From assembly GCF_003671495.1 (NCBI RefSeq), contig NZ_RCHN01000013.1, forward strand, positions 62,001-126,000: 64,000 nt of DNA. Reading direction: 5' to 3'. This stretch comes from Ketobacter sp. (GTDB taxonomy: Bacteria; Pseudomonadota; Gammaproteobacteria; Pseudomonadales; Ketobacteraceae). Positions 26,623-35,653 of the stretch are shown here, piece by piece. Position numbers and translations under genes: made by a program. Below the pieces are notes generated by a model. That model was not told the origin of the DNA. It made no database searches and saw nothing but the letters and a program-made list of their open reading frames with translations. Numbering within the stretch: position 1 is the first letter of the stretch; each line of letters begins with the position of its first letter.

Positions 26623-26714
26623 CCGGCATTGGGCCTCCCTTCCTATCGATTTTCACACTCATAGGTTTATAATCCCCCTCCACCTCAGGTAGTGACCACG
26701 AGAAAGATTACAAA

Positions 26715-29048
26715 ATGATCAACATCGCTGACATGATTGCCAACGAGCTTGGCGTCAACCCCCTCCAAGTTAAAGCTGCCGTCGCCCTGCTGGACGAAGG
26801 CGCCACCGTCCCCTTCATCGCCCGCTATCGGAAAGAAGCCACCGGCGGTCTGGACGACACCCAACTGCGTAACCTGGAAGAGCGCCTGCGCTACCTGCGG
26901 GAGATGGAAGAACGGCGTGAAGCCATCCTCAAGAGCATCGCCGAACAGGACAAACTGACACCGGAACTGGAACAGGCCATTAAAGCGGCGGACACCAAAA
27001 CCCGCCTGGAAGACCTGTACCTGCCCTACAAGCCCAAACGTCGCACCAAAGGCCAGATCGCCATCGAAGCCGGCCTGGAACCCCTGGCCCTGGCCCTGCG
27101 TGCTGACCCCAGCCTGAGCCCGGAACAGGAAGCGGAAAAATTCATCGACGCCGACAAAGGCGTTGCCGACGTCAAAGCCGCCCTGGACGGGGCCAAGTAC
27201 ATTCTCATGGAGCAGTTCAGCGAAGACGCGGACCTGCTGGCCAAGCTGCGCAGCTTCCTGTTCCAGAACGGCGTGCTCACTTCCAAGATGGTGGACGGCA
27301 AGGAAGAGGAAGGGGCCAAGTTCCGCGATTATTTCGAGCACTCCGAGCCCCTGAAAAGCACACCGTCCCATCGCGCCCTGGCCATTTTTCGCGGTCGCAA
27401 CGAAGGCATTCTGCAGGCCAGCATCATCATTGAGCAGGAAGAAGGCGCCGTTGGCCATCCCTGTGAGGACATGATCGCCCAGCATCTGGACATTCGCGAC
27501 GAAGGCCGCGCCGCCGACAAGTGGCTGGGTGAGGTGGTGCGCTGGACCTGGCGTATCAAGCTGCTCACCCACCTGGAAACCGAACTGCTGGGCGACCTGC
27601 GGGAAAAGGCCGAAGAAGAAGCTATCAAAGTGTTTGCCCACAACCTGAAAGACCTGTTGATGGCGGCACCGGCCGGCCCCCGCGCCACCATGGGCCTGGA
27701 CCCGGGCCTGCGCACCGGGGTGAAGGTGGCCATCGTCGACGCCACCGGTCAATTGGTGGAGCACGGCACGATCTTCCCCCATGCGCCGCGCAACCAGTGG
27801 GATGAATCCATCGCGGTGATCGCGGCCCTGTGCAAAAAATACAACGTGGAGCTGATCAGCATCGGCAACGGCACCGCCTCCCGGGAAACCGACAAGCTGG
27901 CCGCTGAGATGCTGAAGAAGCACCCGGACCTGAACGCCCAGAAAATCATGGTGAGCGAGGCCGGTGCCTCGGTGTATTCCGCCTCCGAATTTGCCGCCCG
28001 GGAATTCCCCAAACTGGACGTATCCTATCGCGGCGCCGTGTCCATCGCCCGCCGCCTGCAGGACCCGCTGGCAGAGCTGGTGAAAATCGAACCCAAGGCC
28101 ATCGGCGTGGGCCAATACCAGCACGACGTGAGCCAAACCAAAATGGCCCGCAGCCTGGACGCCGTGGTGGAAGACTGTGTGAACGCCGTGGGGGTGGACG
28201 TGAACACTGCGTCTGAACCCCTGCTGGCGCGCATCTCCGGTCTGAACAAAACCATCGCCGGCAACATCGTCTCCTTCCGCAACCAGAACGGTGCCTTCAA
28301 CAGCCGCGATGATCTGAAACAGGTGCCGCGCCTGGGGGACAAAACCTTCGAACAGGCCGCCGGATTCCTGCGCATCATGAACGGCACCAATCCCCTCGAC
28401 CGCTCCGCCGTGCACCCGGAAGCCTATCCGGTGGTGATGAAAATCGCCGAGAAAAACAGTCGGGACATCGGCCAGATCGTAGGGGACAGCGGCTTCCTGA
28501 AAAAACTGGCGGCCAACGATTATGTGGATGACACCTTCGGCCTCCCCACCGTCACCGACATCATCAAAGAACTGGAAAAACCCGGCCGCGATCCCCGCCC
28601 GGAATTCAAGACGGCGGAGTTCAAGGAAGGGGTCGAAACCATGGATGACCTCAAGCCCGGCATGATCCTGGAAGGGGTGGTGACCAACGTCACCAACTTC
28701 GGCGCCTTTGTGGACATCGGCGTACATCAGGACGGTCTGGTACACATTTCGGTTTTGTCGAACACCTTTGTGTCCGACCCCCGCGAAGTGGTCAAAGCCG
28801 GCGACATCGTCAAGGTGAAAGTGGTGGAGATTGACCTGCCCCGCAAGCGCATCGGCCTCAGCATGAAACTGGACGAAGCCGCCGGGGAAAAGATCGATGG
28901 ACCACGGGCGCCCAAAGGCAAGCATGGCGGCAAAAGCAAACCCCGCGCCGCCCAGCAACCCCAGCGCAGCAGCCGCGGCCCCAGTCAGGCCCCCGGCAAG
29001 ACCGGCACCTTCGCCGACCTGTTCGCCAACGCGAAAAAACTGCGCTGA
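26715..29048 (+). CDS. tex: RNA-binding transcription accessory protein Tex
   Basis: 777 residues, normal for Tex. Domains in order: N-terminal helical Tex_N (~1-190), YqgF-like RNase H fold (~325-450, with [17 protein letters not shown]), helix-hairpin-helix (~490-560, [20 protein letters not shown] and [17 protein letters not shown]), and a C-terminal S1 RNA-binding domain ([20 protein letters not shown]) at ~645-715, ending in a basic tail. Tex binds RNA and acts with the transcription machinery. The tex and gshA genes near ompR-envZ recall Pseudomonas order. The ATG at 26715 follows an A-rich leader. Confidence 0.96.
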   Translation: MINIADMIANELGVNPLQVKAAVALLDEGATVPFIARYRKEATGGLDDTQLRNLEERLRYLREMEERREAILKSIAEQDKLTPELEQAIKAADTKTRLEDLYLPYKPKRRTKGQIAIEAGLEPLALALRADPSLSPEQEAEKFIDADKGVADVKAALDGAKYILMEQFSEDADLLAKLRSFLFQNGVLTSKMVDGKEEEGAKFRDYFEHSEPLKSTPSHRALAIFRGRNEGILQASIIIEQEEGAVGHPCEDMIAQHLDIRDEGRAADKWLGEVVRWTWRIKLLTHLETELLGDLREKAEEEAIKVFAHNLKDLLMAAPAGPRATMGLDPGLRTGVKVAIVDATGQLVEHGTIFPHAPRNQWDESIAVIAALCKKYNVELISIGNGTASRETDKLAAEMLKKHPDLNAQKIMVSEAGASVYSASEFAAREFPKLDVSYRGAVSIARRLQDPLAELVKIEPKAIGVGQYQHDVSQTKMARSLDAVVEDCVNAVGVDVNTASEPLLARISGLNKTIAGNIVSFRNQNGAFNSRDDLKQVPRLGDKTFEQAAGFLRIMNGTNPLDRSAVHPEAYPVVMKIAEKNSRDIGQIVGDSGFLKKLAANDYVDDTFGLPTVTDIIKELEKPGRDPRPEFKTAEFKEGVETMDDLKPGMILEGVVTNVTNFGAFVDIGVHQDGLVHISVLSNTFVSDPREVVKAGDIVKVKVVEIDLPRKRIGLSMKLDEAAGEKIDGPRAPKGKHGGKSKPRAAQQPQRSSRGPSQAPGKTGTFADLFANAKKLR

Positions 29049-29161
29049 GCCAATGGGAGTGCTGTTATAGGAGCAGTGCTTTAGTCAAATGGTTAAACAA
29101 CTGTCGTAAAAAATTCACTCCCCCATCAGCAGACTGACACTGGTCTCACGGAACATGCATC

Positions 29162-29187
29162 ACAGCCATCGCGACGATGGCTGTTTT
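29162..29187 (+). terminator. intrinsic terminator after tex
   Basis: A perfect 10-base stem ACAGCCATCG (29162-29171) / CGATGGCTGT (29175-29184) with a CGA loop, followed by TTT then CTTT. It lies 114 bases beyond the tex stop and only 23 bases before the next start codon, so it could also act as a leader attenuator of the VPLPA-CTERM gene. Confidence 0.75.
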
Positions 29188-29209
29188 CTTTGACCAGGAG
29201 TTAGTCACA

Positions 29210-29905
29210 ATGAATAACACAGAAAAGCTTCGAACCTGGCTTCCGTTGGCGCTGGGATTGGTGGTGCTGCCGACGCTGAACGCCAACGCGGCCTTTGTTA
29301 TGAGCCTGGATGATTTGAGTGATGCCGCAGGCCCCACCATCATTTATGACGGCTCGGGGAGCGATTTCGGGGGTCCCCTGGGTGTCATTACCTATTCCGG
29401 CGCCATCGGCTCGTTCAACGTCAACGTCACCACCGGGGTGAGCAAGCCCATTGTCGGCCCCACCACGCTGGACCTCAACAGCATCAATGTCACCGGAGCC
29501 AGCGGCGGTACGCTGGTGGTCAAAATCACCGATACCGACTTTACCGGTGACTATGAGGCGCTGGCGGCGGCTTTCGGGGGCACCACCAATGGCGCCATCG
29601 ACATCGACTTCCTGTACGACCTCAACAATGGCGAGTTCACTGGCACCTCCTTCGCTGGCGGTTCCCATGTGGCCTCCACCGGCAATCTGAGTTTCTCCAA
29701 TGATCTGTGGGGAACGGTGTTGCCGGGTGAACCGTTCTCGCTCAGCATCGTCGCCACCATCCATCACAACAACGGCGGCGAGCTCACCAGTTTTGACGCC
29801 ACCATTGCCCCGGTGCCGTTGCCCGCCAGCGCCTTGCTGTTTGGCTCGGCCCTGGCCGGGTTGGGGTTAGGCTGGGGTGCGAAAAAGCGTCGCCCCGGTC
29901 GCTGA
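29210..29905 (+). CDS. secreted protein with VPLPA-CTERM sorting signal
   Basis: 231 residues. A cleavable signal peptide ends near LNANA. The body is beta-rich and Gly/Thr-rich with no recognised domain. The C-terminus has the VPLPA-type sorting signal: VPLPASALLFGSALAGLGLG followed by WGAKKRRPGR (motif, hydrophobic segment, basic tail). This class is processed by an exosortase and is typical of exopolysaccharide-associated secreted proteins; no exosortase gene is in the window. AGGAG lies ~10 bases before the chosen ATG. Convergent with the lipoprotein hydrolase gene. Confidence 0.8.
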   Translation: MNNTEKLRTWLPLALGLVVLPTLNANAAFVMSLDDLSDAAGPTIIYDGSGSDFGGPLGVITYSGAIGSFNVNVTTGVSKPIVGPTTLDLNSINVTGASGGTLVVKITDTDFTGDYEALAAAFGGTTNGAIDIDFLYDLNNGEFTGTSFAGGSHVASTGNLSFSNDLWGTVLPGEPFSLSIVATIHHNNGGELTSFDATIAPVPLPASALLFGSALAGLGLGWGAKKRRPGR

Positions 29906-29940
29906 TCCATCGACGCCTGGCCTGGCCTTTCGGGATCGAT

Positions 29941-30912
29941 TCAGTTCACCTGATCCAGAAAGGCCACCACATCCTGCAATGCCGTCTGCCATTTGGCTTC
30001 CAGCAGCACGGCATGGGGGCTGTCGTACACCACCATACGCTTGCGTACGCTGTCGATTTCATCGTAGACCTCCTGACTGGAGGACAGTGGTACCAGGATG
30101 TCGTCTTTGCCGTGCAACAGTAAAACCGGGACGGTCACGTGCCGCAGGCGGGGTTCAATAAAATCGATCGCCTTCAGGGTGGTGCTGAGATACGCACCGG
30201 GCAGCCAATCATGACAGACTTCAGGGTCGCTCATCAGGCGGTCCTGTAACTGCTGATCTTCCACCGCCATGCGCAAGCCGGTGTCCGACTCGACGGCGGG
30301 TACGCTGCCAAAGCCGGACCAGAACCATTTAACCGAACTCATCGTGATGTCGTTGACGAACTCCGGTGCCCGCACCCCCATCACTTTCAGGCTGGGCTTG
30401 TAGCCCACGCCACTGGTGATCACCCCGTCCAGCAGAAACTCAAACCGCACTGAGCCATACATGGCCACCGTGCCCCCCAGGCTCTCGCCCATGACATAGT
30501 TTTTCACGTCCGGATAACGCTGACGCAACAGCTGCAGCACCTGCTTGAGATCCTGGCCATAGTCATCAAAATCCGCCACATAGCCACAGCCTTTCAGGCC
30601 CTGGGAGTGCCCCCAGCTCTGCATATCAAATGCGAACACGCGATAGCCGTGGGCAGACAGATAGCGGGCCGGGTCCGCATAGACTCCGCCGTGCAGGGAG
30701 GTTCCGTGCAGAATCACCACATTGGCCTTGGCACTGCCCTGGGGCTCCCAGGTGCGGGCAAACAGTTGCAAACCCGCCTGGTTGGTAATCACCTCTTCAA
30801 AATAATCCGCCCGCTGCTCCAGTTGCTGCGGGGGCGCGCTGGGACGGGAACTGCAGCCCGCCAACCACAACAGACTCAGGGACAGCACGCCAACCAGGAA
30901 AACGCAAGCCAT
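29941..30912 (-). CDS. alpha/beta hydrolase lipoprotein
   Basis: About 323 residues. A lipoprotein signal ends at LLWLAGC. The hydrolase fold follows, with oxyanion region VVILHGTSLHGG, nucleophile elbow GESLGG (Ser), acidic residue in LLHGKDDILVP and catalytic His in YDSPHAVLLE. The layout resembles serine aminopeptidase S33 / monoacylglycerol lipase proteins (AFDMQSWGHSQG). The start at 30912 is chosen for GAGGT 5 bases upstream; the frame is open further upstream into the gshA promoter region. The substrate is probably an ester or lipid at the envelope. It diverges from gshA. Confidence 0.85.
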   Translation of the reverse strand: MACVFLVGVLSLSLLWLAGCSSRPSAPPQQLEQRADYFEEVITNQAGLQLFARTWEPQGSAKANVVILHGTSLHGGVYADPARYLSAHGYRVFAFDMQSWGHSQGLKGCGYVADFDDYGQDLKQVLQLLRQRYPDVKNYVMGESLGGTVAMYGSVRFEFLLDGVITSGVGYKPSLKVMGVRAPEFVNDITMSSVKWFWSGFGSVPAVESDTGLRMAVEDQQLQDRLMSDPEVCHDWLPGAYLSTTLKAIDFIEPRLRHVTVPVLLLHGKDDILVPLSSSQEVYDEIDSVRKRMVVYDSPHAVLLEAKWQTALQDVVAFLDQVN

Positions 30913-31087
30913 GGGACACCTCGATTTATTGTTCTTGGAATACATTGTGAAGCGACTATACGGGCCACCCCAACCCGAGTCAATTGCCGAAGTTTGTATC
31001 AATGCGCTGCCGGGGCCCGGCAATAATGGCCATTTCCTTGCGTCCACAATTCACGCATAATCACGCAAAACCGCACAGGAATTATGC

Positions 31088-32665
31088 GTGAAAAATACTC
31101 TACTGCACCGATTGGAATCGATCCTCGAAGTGCAACTCCACCAGAGCCTGACTCACATGCAACGGGGCCTGGAAAAAGAGAGCCTGCGGGTCACGCCGAA
31201 AGGTGAGCTGGCGCAAACCAAGCATCCCGAAGCCCTGGGCTCCGCCCTCACCCACCAGTGGATTACCACGGACTATTCCGAAGCCCTGCTGGAGTTCATC
31301 ACGCCGGTGTTCCAGGACACCCGCCGGCCGCTGTCGTTTCTCACCGACCTGCACCGTTTCACTTACCAGCAGCTGGGGGACGAGTTGCTGTGGGTCAACA
31401 GCATGCCCTGCCTGATGGGGGATGAACTGTCTATCCCCATCGCGGAATACGGCAGCTCCAACGTCGGGTTAATGAAGCACTACTACCGCCATGGCCTGTG
31501 GCACCGCTACGGCCGCTATATGCAGACCATCGCCGGCATTCATTACAATGTTTCGATTCCGGAAAATTTCTGGTCTGTGTATCACCAGCTGGAGAACAGC
31601 AACGAGTCGTTGCAGGATTTCATCTCCGAATCCTATTTCGGGCTGATCCGGAATTTTCTGCGTAATGTGGGCCTGGTGGTGTACCTGTACGGCGCCTCGC
31701 CGGCGGTGTGTGCCTCCTTCCTGCAGGGGCGCGCCCATCAGCTGGAAACCTTCCGCGAGCACACCTGTTATATGCCCTATGGCACCTCTCTGCGGATGAG
31801 TGACCTGGGCTATCACAATGATGCCCAGGCGGGCCTCAACATTTCCTACAATTCGCTGGCGGAATACGTGCAATCCCTGCAGCACGCCATCCGCACCCCC
31901 TACGCGCCCTACGCCGCCATCGGGGTCAAGCCCAACGGCCAGTACCACCAGCTGAACACCAATATTCTGCAGATCGAAAACGAGTTCTACAGCAGCATCC
32001 GCCCCAAACGGGTCACCCAAAGCGGCGAACGCCCCACCTGTGCGCTGGCCGATCGCGGTGTGGAATACGTTGAATTGCGCTGTGTGGACCTGAACCCGTT
32101 CGATCCCATCGGCATCACCGAAGCCCAGATCCGCTTTATGGATGTGTTCGTGCTGTACTGCCTGCTGGAGGACAGCCCCCCCATCAGTGAACAGGAGCAG
32201 CAGTGCAACATCGAGAACCTGCAGTCCATTGTCACCCAGGGCCGGGACCCGGATCTGCGACTGACCTCCCGCTGCACCCAGGCCCCGTTCCGGCAGTGGG
32301 CACAGGCGCACCTGGACAAGATGCTGCAGGTGGCAGGGCTGTTTGACCGCGCCTACGGGCACCAGGCCCACTCCGAGGTGGTGAAAGCGCAGATGGAAAA
32401 GCTGGTGCATCCGGAGCGAACCCCATCGGCCCGGGTCATGGAGACCATTTTTGAAGGTGAACAGTCCTTTTTCGAGTTCGCCATGGCCAGCGCCGAGCAC
32501 ACCGCGAATCACTTCCGACAACACCCCCTCAGCGCGACTGAGGCCGCTGCCTTCCTGAAAGAGGCGCGCCGTTCCATTACCGCACAACACCGGATCGAAG
32601 CCGAAGACGACATTACTTTCGAGCAATATTTGAGCAATTTCTTCTCCCAGGATGCCTGTTGCTGA
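31088..32665 (+). CDS. gshA: glutamate-cysteine ligase
   Basis: 525 residues, very close in length and sequence pattern to Pseudomonas GshA. It catalyses the first step of glutathione synthesis, ATP-dependent joining of glutamate and cysteine, in the cytoplasm. Conserved blocks visible: GLEKESLRVTPKGELAQT, LGSALTHQWITTDYSEALLE, CIAGIHYN-type AGIHYNVSIPENF, LRMSDLGYHNDAQAGL, LNTNILQIENEFYSSIRPKR and VEYVELRCVDLNPFDPIGI. The start is GTG 31088 with AGGAA 7 bases before it. Confidence 0.97.
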   Translation: MKNTLLHRLESILEVQLHQSLTHMQRGLEKESLRVTPKGELAQTKHPEALGSALTHQWITTDYSEALLEFITPVFQDTRRPLSFLTDLHRFTYQQLGDELLWVNSMPCLMGDELSIPIAEYGSSNVGLMKHYYRHGLWHRYGRYMQTIAGIHYNVSIPENFWSVYHQLENSNESLQDFISESYFGLIRNFLRNVGLVVYLYGASPAVCASFLQGRAHQLETFREHTCYMPYGTSLRMSDLGYHNDAQAGLNISYNSLAEYVQSLQHAIRTPYAPYAAIGVKPNGQYHQLNTNILQIENEFYSSIRPKRVTQSGERPTCALADRGVEYVELRCVDLNPFDPIGITEAQIRFMDVFVLYCLLEDSPPISEQEQQCNIENLQSIVTQGRDPDLRLTSRCTQAPFRQWAQAHLDKMLQVAGLFDRAYGHQAHSEVVKAQMEKLVHPERTPSARVMETIFEGEQSFFEFAMASAEHTANHFRQHPLSATEAAAFLKEARRSITAQHRIEAEDDITFEQYLSNFFSQDACC

Positions 32666-32801
32666 TATTGCGTTACAATTTTTCAAGAACTTAGCATGAC
32701 TTTCTAGAATTCACTGCTAATCTTGATCCTAGGTGCAGGATGTATGCGGCACTGCGTGCAGTAACACAAAACAGATGACAGCGCATAAGAGGCTCGGAGC
32801 C

Positions 32802-33017
32802 ATGAGCATCAACGACATCGACCAGCAGAATTGGAGCATCGAAACCCTGAACAAAGCCTACCGCCAGGGCTACATGTTCGGTTTGAGCGGGGAACCCCAG
32901 CAAGCCTGCCCCTATCATTCTGATGTGATCGCCGCCGCCTGGGAGGCTGGCTGGACCGACGGGGCCGCCCAGGCCCAGCAGATCGGTTTCAAAACCCGGC
33001 AGCAGGCCATCGCCTGA
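32802..33017 (+). CDS. rmf: ribosome modulation factor
   Basis: 71 residues. The core AYRQGYMFGLSGEPQQACPY and later AAWEAGWTDG match RMF, which converts 70S ribosomes to inactive 100S dimers in stationary phase. There is a ~17-residue N-terminal extension relative to E. coli RMF (55 aa). I chose ATG 32802, with GAGG 9 bases upstream, since in-frame upstream starts (32775, 32733) have no ribosome-binding site. It lies between gshA and dsbB on the same strand, 136 bases after gshA, and probably has its own promoter. Confidence 0.85.
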   Translation: MSINDIDQQNWSIETLNKAYRQGYMFGLSGEPQQACPYHSDVIAAAWEAGWTDGAAQAQQIGFKTRQQAIA

Positions 33018-33152
33018 TGCGGACCCCGTAATCACCCACAGGGCCACCGGGGAACCAAGTACCGGGGCCCGGGTCGAAAGTCTCAGACTATTCTCCGGTT
33101 TTGCTTATAATCGGAGCGGGGCCTCTCCCCCACAGCAAACCAACAACTCACG

Positions 33153-33677
33153 TTGAAAGAGACCAAGACCTTGCCTTTCTATCAAATCCTGAGTGCGCGG
33201 CGACTGAACGCGCTGGGTGTCATCGGCGCCATCGTCTCCATCTGCTTTGCCTACTTCTACCTGCAGCAACACCTGGGTCTGGACGCCTGCCCCCTGTGCC
33301 TGATTGACCGGGGCATTGTGATCAGCATCGGCACGGTGTTCCTGCTGGCGTTTCTGCACAACCCCAAACCCCTGGGTCAGCGCATTTACGCCGCCATCGC
33401 CCTGTTGTTCAGCGCACTGGGCATCGCCGTGTGTTGGCGTCACCTTTGGTTACAGAACCTGCCCAAAGATCAGGTGCCGGAATGCAGCCCGGGCCTGGAA
33501 TACATGCTGGAAACCTTTCCCATTGGTGAAACCATTCGCACCATTTTCAACAGTGCCGGTGAATGTGCCGAGATCCAGTGGACCTTTATGGGACTGTCCA
33601 TTCCGGCCCAAACCATGCTGGTATTCATCGGTTTTGCGCTGTTGTCCCTGCTGCAAATTCTGCGTAAAAACGGCTAA
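33153..33677 (+). CDS. dsbB: disulfide bond formation protein DsbB
   Basis: 174 residues with four TM segments (~20-38, ~52-68, ~78-92, ~148-166). The first periplasmic Cys pair is DACPLC (C46, C49); the second periplasmic loop contains VPECSPG and AGECAEIQW, the second pair. DsbB reoxidises DsbA and passes electrons to quinone. The start is uncertain: TTG 33153 or TTG 33171; neither has a clear ribosome-binding site and no ATG fits. In Pseudomonas a dsb gene sits beside algQ, as here. Confidence 0.9.
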   Translation: MKETKTLPFYQILSARRLNALGVIGAIVSICFAYFYLQQHLGLDACPLCLIDRGIVISIGTVFLLAFLHNPKPLGQRIYAAIALLFSALGIAVCWRHLWLQNLPKDQVPECSPGLEYMLETFPIGETIRTIFNSAGECAEIQWTFMGLSIPAQTMLVFIGFALLSLLQILRKNG

Positions 33678-33693
33678 CGGACCGTTTTTACGC
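33662..33693. terminator. 12-bp perfect inverted repeat across the dsbB stop
   Basis: GCGTAAAAACGG (33662-33673) pairs perfectly with CCGTTTTTACGC (33682-33693) around the 8-base loop CTAACGGA, which contains the dsbB TAA. No U-run follows, but the stem itself has a T5 run in its right arm. Probably a terminator or transcript-end stabiliser for dsbB. Confidence 0.55.
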
Positions 33694-34079
33694 GGGTTTG
33701 TCCCACGGCAATTTAGATCGAGTTTTCATAAAAATTATTTGAACCATTACTGAACTTCGTTTTTTTAACGCAAATCCACACCAAGCCAAGAATCGTTTTT
33801 TGTCAACGTGATATTGCGGGTTTTTGGCCCCCCCTAAATGTCTTGCCCAGCCAATCCAATTTGCATATTCTCGATAGTCCGCGCTCAGGAAGAATGCTTG
33901 AACGCGGGAGATTTCCCAGTGGAATCAATGACAATTTGCTGCAACACCAATCGAGAGTTGGGCCATCTGAGCCCGCAAAAATAGGGAGCGTTTTTCAACG
34001 CTTCGTTGTGTAAAAGGGTAACAGTGCAAGTACGTCACGACCCGACACCAACCACCATGCGAATGGGGAGTACCAGAAC
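33694..34079. other. 386-base intergenic region before rsd
   Basis: This stretch holds no credible gene. It is clearly richer in A and T than the surrounding DNA, especially 33715-33830, and has T-runs and a C7 run. It presumably contains the rsd promoter(s) and a long leader, but I could not single out convincing -35/-10 boxes. Several GGA triplets occur at 33880-34070 but without an obvious RsmY/Z-like stem-loop array. Confidence 0.4.
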
Positions 34080-34556
34080 ATGCTGACCGAAGCAAAAAAC
34101 ACGACAGAACAATGGGGCAACATCGACCGGATGATCAGCCGCTGGCTGAAGGAACGACAGGAACTGATCGTTCTTTATTGCAAAGTGGATGGTCTCAAAC
34201 AGTTTTCCACTCAGGACACACCCATCACCGTCCGCGTCCAGGCACTGTGTGATGTTCTGATTGACTACGTCTCGGCAGGCCACTTCGAAATCTATCAAGT
34301 GCTGATGAAAGAAGCCGAACAATTCAACGACGACTACCAACACACCATCGACCGCATCCTCCCCCTGATCCAACAATCCACCGAACTCGCCCTCGACTTC
34401 AACGACCAGTACAGCTCCGCTGAACTCTGCGCAAGCAATCTGGACAAGCTGGCCCGCGACCTGAACCAGCTCGGCGAAAAAATGGTGGAACGTTTCGATC
34501 TGGAAGACAAACTGATCGACAGCCTGCACACCTGTCATCGTGACATGGTCGCCTGA
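34080..34556 (+). CDS. rsd: anti-sigma-70 regulator Rsd/AlgQ
   Basis: 158 residues, all-helical, no signal. Recognisable AlgQ/Rsd sequence: WLKERQELIVLYCKVDGLK, VQALCDVLIDYVSAGHFEIY, and LARDLNQLGEKMVERFDLED near the C-terminus. The family sequesters the housekeeping sigma factor and in Pseudomonas influences alginate and stationary-phase genes. GGGGAG lies ~10 bases before the ATG. Pseudomonas algQ lies beside a dsb gene and an FKBP gene; here dsbB is still upstream but the FKBP gene is 20 kb away. A strong terminator follows. Confidence 0.93.
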   Translation: MLTEAKNTTEQWGNIDRMISRWLKERQELIVLYCKVDGLKQFSTQDTPITVRVQALCDVLIDYVSAGHFEIYQVLMKEAEQFNDDYQHTIDRILPLIQQSTELALDFNDQYSSAELCASNLDKLARDLNQLGEKMVERFDLEDKLIDSLHTCHRDMVA

Positions 34557-34613
34557 TCGGGTGGCCTGATCCGCTGGCTTGATCAGTTCGCACAGGCGAA
34601 TCGCCAGCGTCGA

Positions 34614-34642
34614 AAAAAAGAGAGCCCTTGGCTCTCTTTTTT
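34614..34642 (+). terminator. intrinsic terminator of rsd
   Basis: A 13-base stem AAAAAAGAGAGCC (34614-34626) / GGCTCTCTTTTTT (34630-34642) with loop CTT. The right arm ends in six T residues, a textbook bidirectional-capable terminator. Confidence 0.9.
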
Positions 34643-34698
34643 CATTATTGTCTACACTGTTTTTATAACCCTTTTCTGTTGCGGATTGAAACGGATTC

Positions 34699-35646
34699 AT
34701 GCGCGTTCTGTTGACCTGTCTGATAAGCCTGTCGCTGGCGGCCTGCGGTGACACCCCCACCCGTTATTGGGAAACCACTGCCAACGGTGCCTATTCCGCG
34801 TCGTTAAGCCCGAATGGGGAATTTGCGCTGGTGGGCTCCCTGGAACATGGCGGCAGCCTGTGGCGATTGAAGGACGGGGAACGCCTGTTCAACTGGAATC
34901 ACGCCGCCGGGGAATACTCCAAGCTGGTGGCCACCACCTTTTCCACTGACAGCCAATTTGCACTGACGGCCGAATCCAAGCGTTTCGTGCTGTGGGATGT
35001 GGCCAGTGGCCGGGCCGCAGGGTTCTGGCCAGCGGCCGGCGGGGTGCTGGCCATGGCGTTGTCCGACCAGGGGCGCTACGCCCTCATCGGCCAGGAAAAT
35101 TACAGTGCGCTCTATGTGGATACCGCCACCGGCTCAATCCTGAGCACCCTGTCCCACTCTGGCGACATCAACACCGTGGCCATCAGCGCCAATGGTCTGG
35201 TGGGGGTCACCGGGTCGGAAGACGGTATCATGAAAGTATGGGATCTGCCGGCGGGCAAGGAAACCTTCTCGTATCGCCTGGGGGATGACGTCAGCGCCGT
35301 GGCCATCAGCGGCGACGCCAGCCTGGTGTTCGCCAGTCTGTATTACGGCAAAGGCAAAATCTGGGAAGTGAAAACCGGCCGCGAGGTCAGCAGCATCGGC
35401 CATAACCGCACCACCATCACCTCCGCCCGCTTCAGTCAGGATAACCGGACCCTGCTCACCGGCTTCACTGCACGCCGGGTGGTGCTCTGGAACGTCAGTG
35501 ACGGCAGCACCCTGCAAAGCTGGCGGGCAGTGGCGCCGCTGTTCTGGCGCCCCTCCGGGCTGGTGGTGAACGACGTGGCCTTCGGCCCCAGCCCCAATCA
35601 ATACCTCAGCGTGTTTTCCAATGGCCTGGTGAATCAGTGGCAATAA
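34699..35646 (+). CDS. WD40-repeat lipoprotein
   Basis: 315 residues. Lipoprotein signal ending SLAACG, then about six WD40-like repeats with GXVXXVXXSXXGXXXXTXXXDGXXXVWD spacing (for example INTVAISANGLVGVTGSEDG then IMKVWDLPAG, and ARFSQDNRTLLTGF then RRVVLWNVSDG). It should form a beta-propeller in the periplasm or at a membrane face; partner unknown. It is isolated by the rsd terminator upstream and is convergent with nhaD (8-base gap). Confidence 0.85.
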   Translation: MRVLLTCLISLSLAACGDTPTRYWETTANGAYSASLSPNGEFALVGSLEHGGSLWRLKDGERLFNWNHAAGEYSKLVATTFSTDSQFALTAESKRFVLWDVASGRAAGFWPAAGGVLAMALSDQGRYALIGQENYSALYVDTATGSILSTLSHSGDINTVAISANGLVGVTGSEDGIMKVWDLPAGKETFSYRLGDDVSAVAISGDASLVFASLYYGKGKIWEVKTGREVSSIGHNRTTITSARFSQDNRTLLTGFTARRVVLWNVSDGSTLQSWRAVAPLFWRPSGLVVNDVAFGPSPNQYLSVFSNGLVNQWQ

Positions 35647-35653
35647 ACGCCCG

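Noticed and set aside
26685..28958. 757-residue minus-strand open frame opposite tex
   Set aside because: It mirrors tex, which has clear Tex domains; its sequence is His/Gly-rich antisense-type composition with no recognised family.
33880..34070. possible RsmY/Z-type small RNA (several GGA triplets)
   Set aside because: The GGA triplets are not placed in a series of hairpin loops and no terminator follows them.
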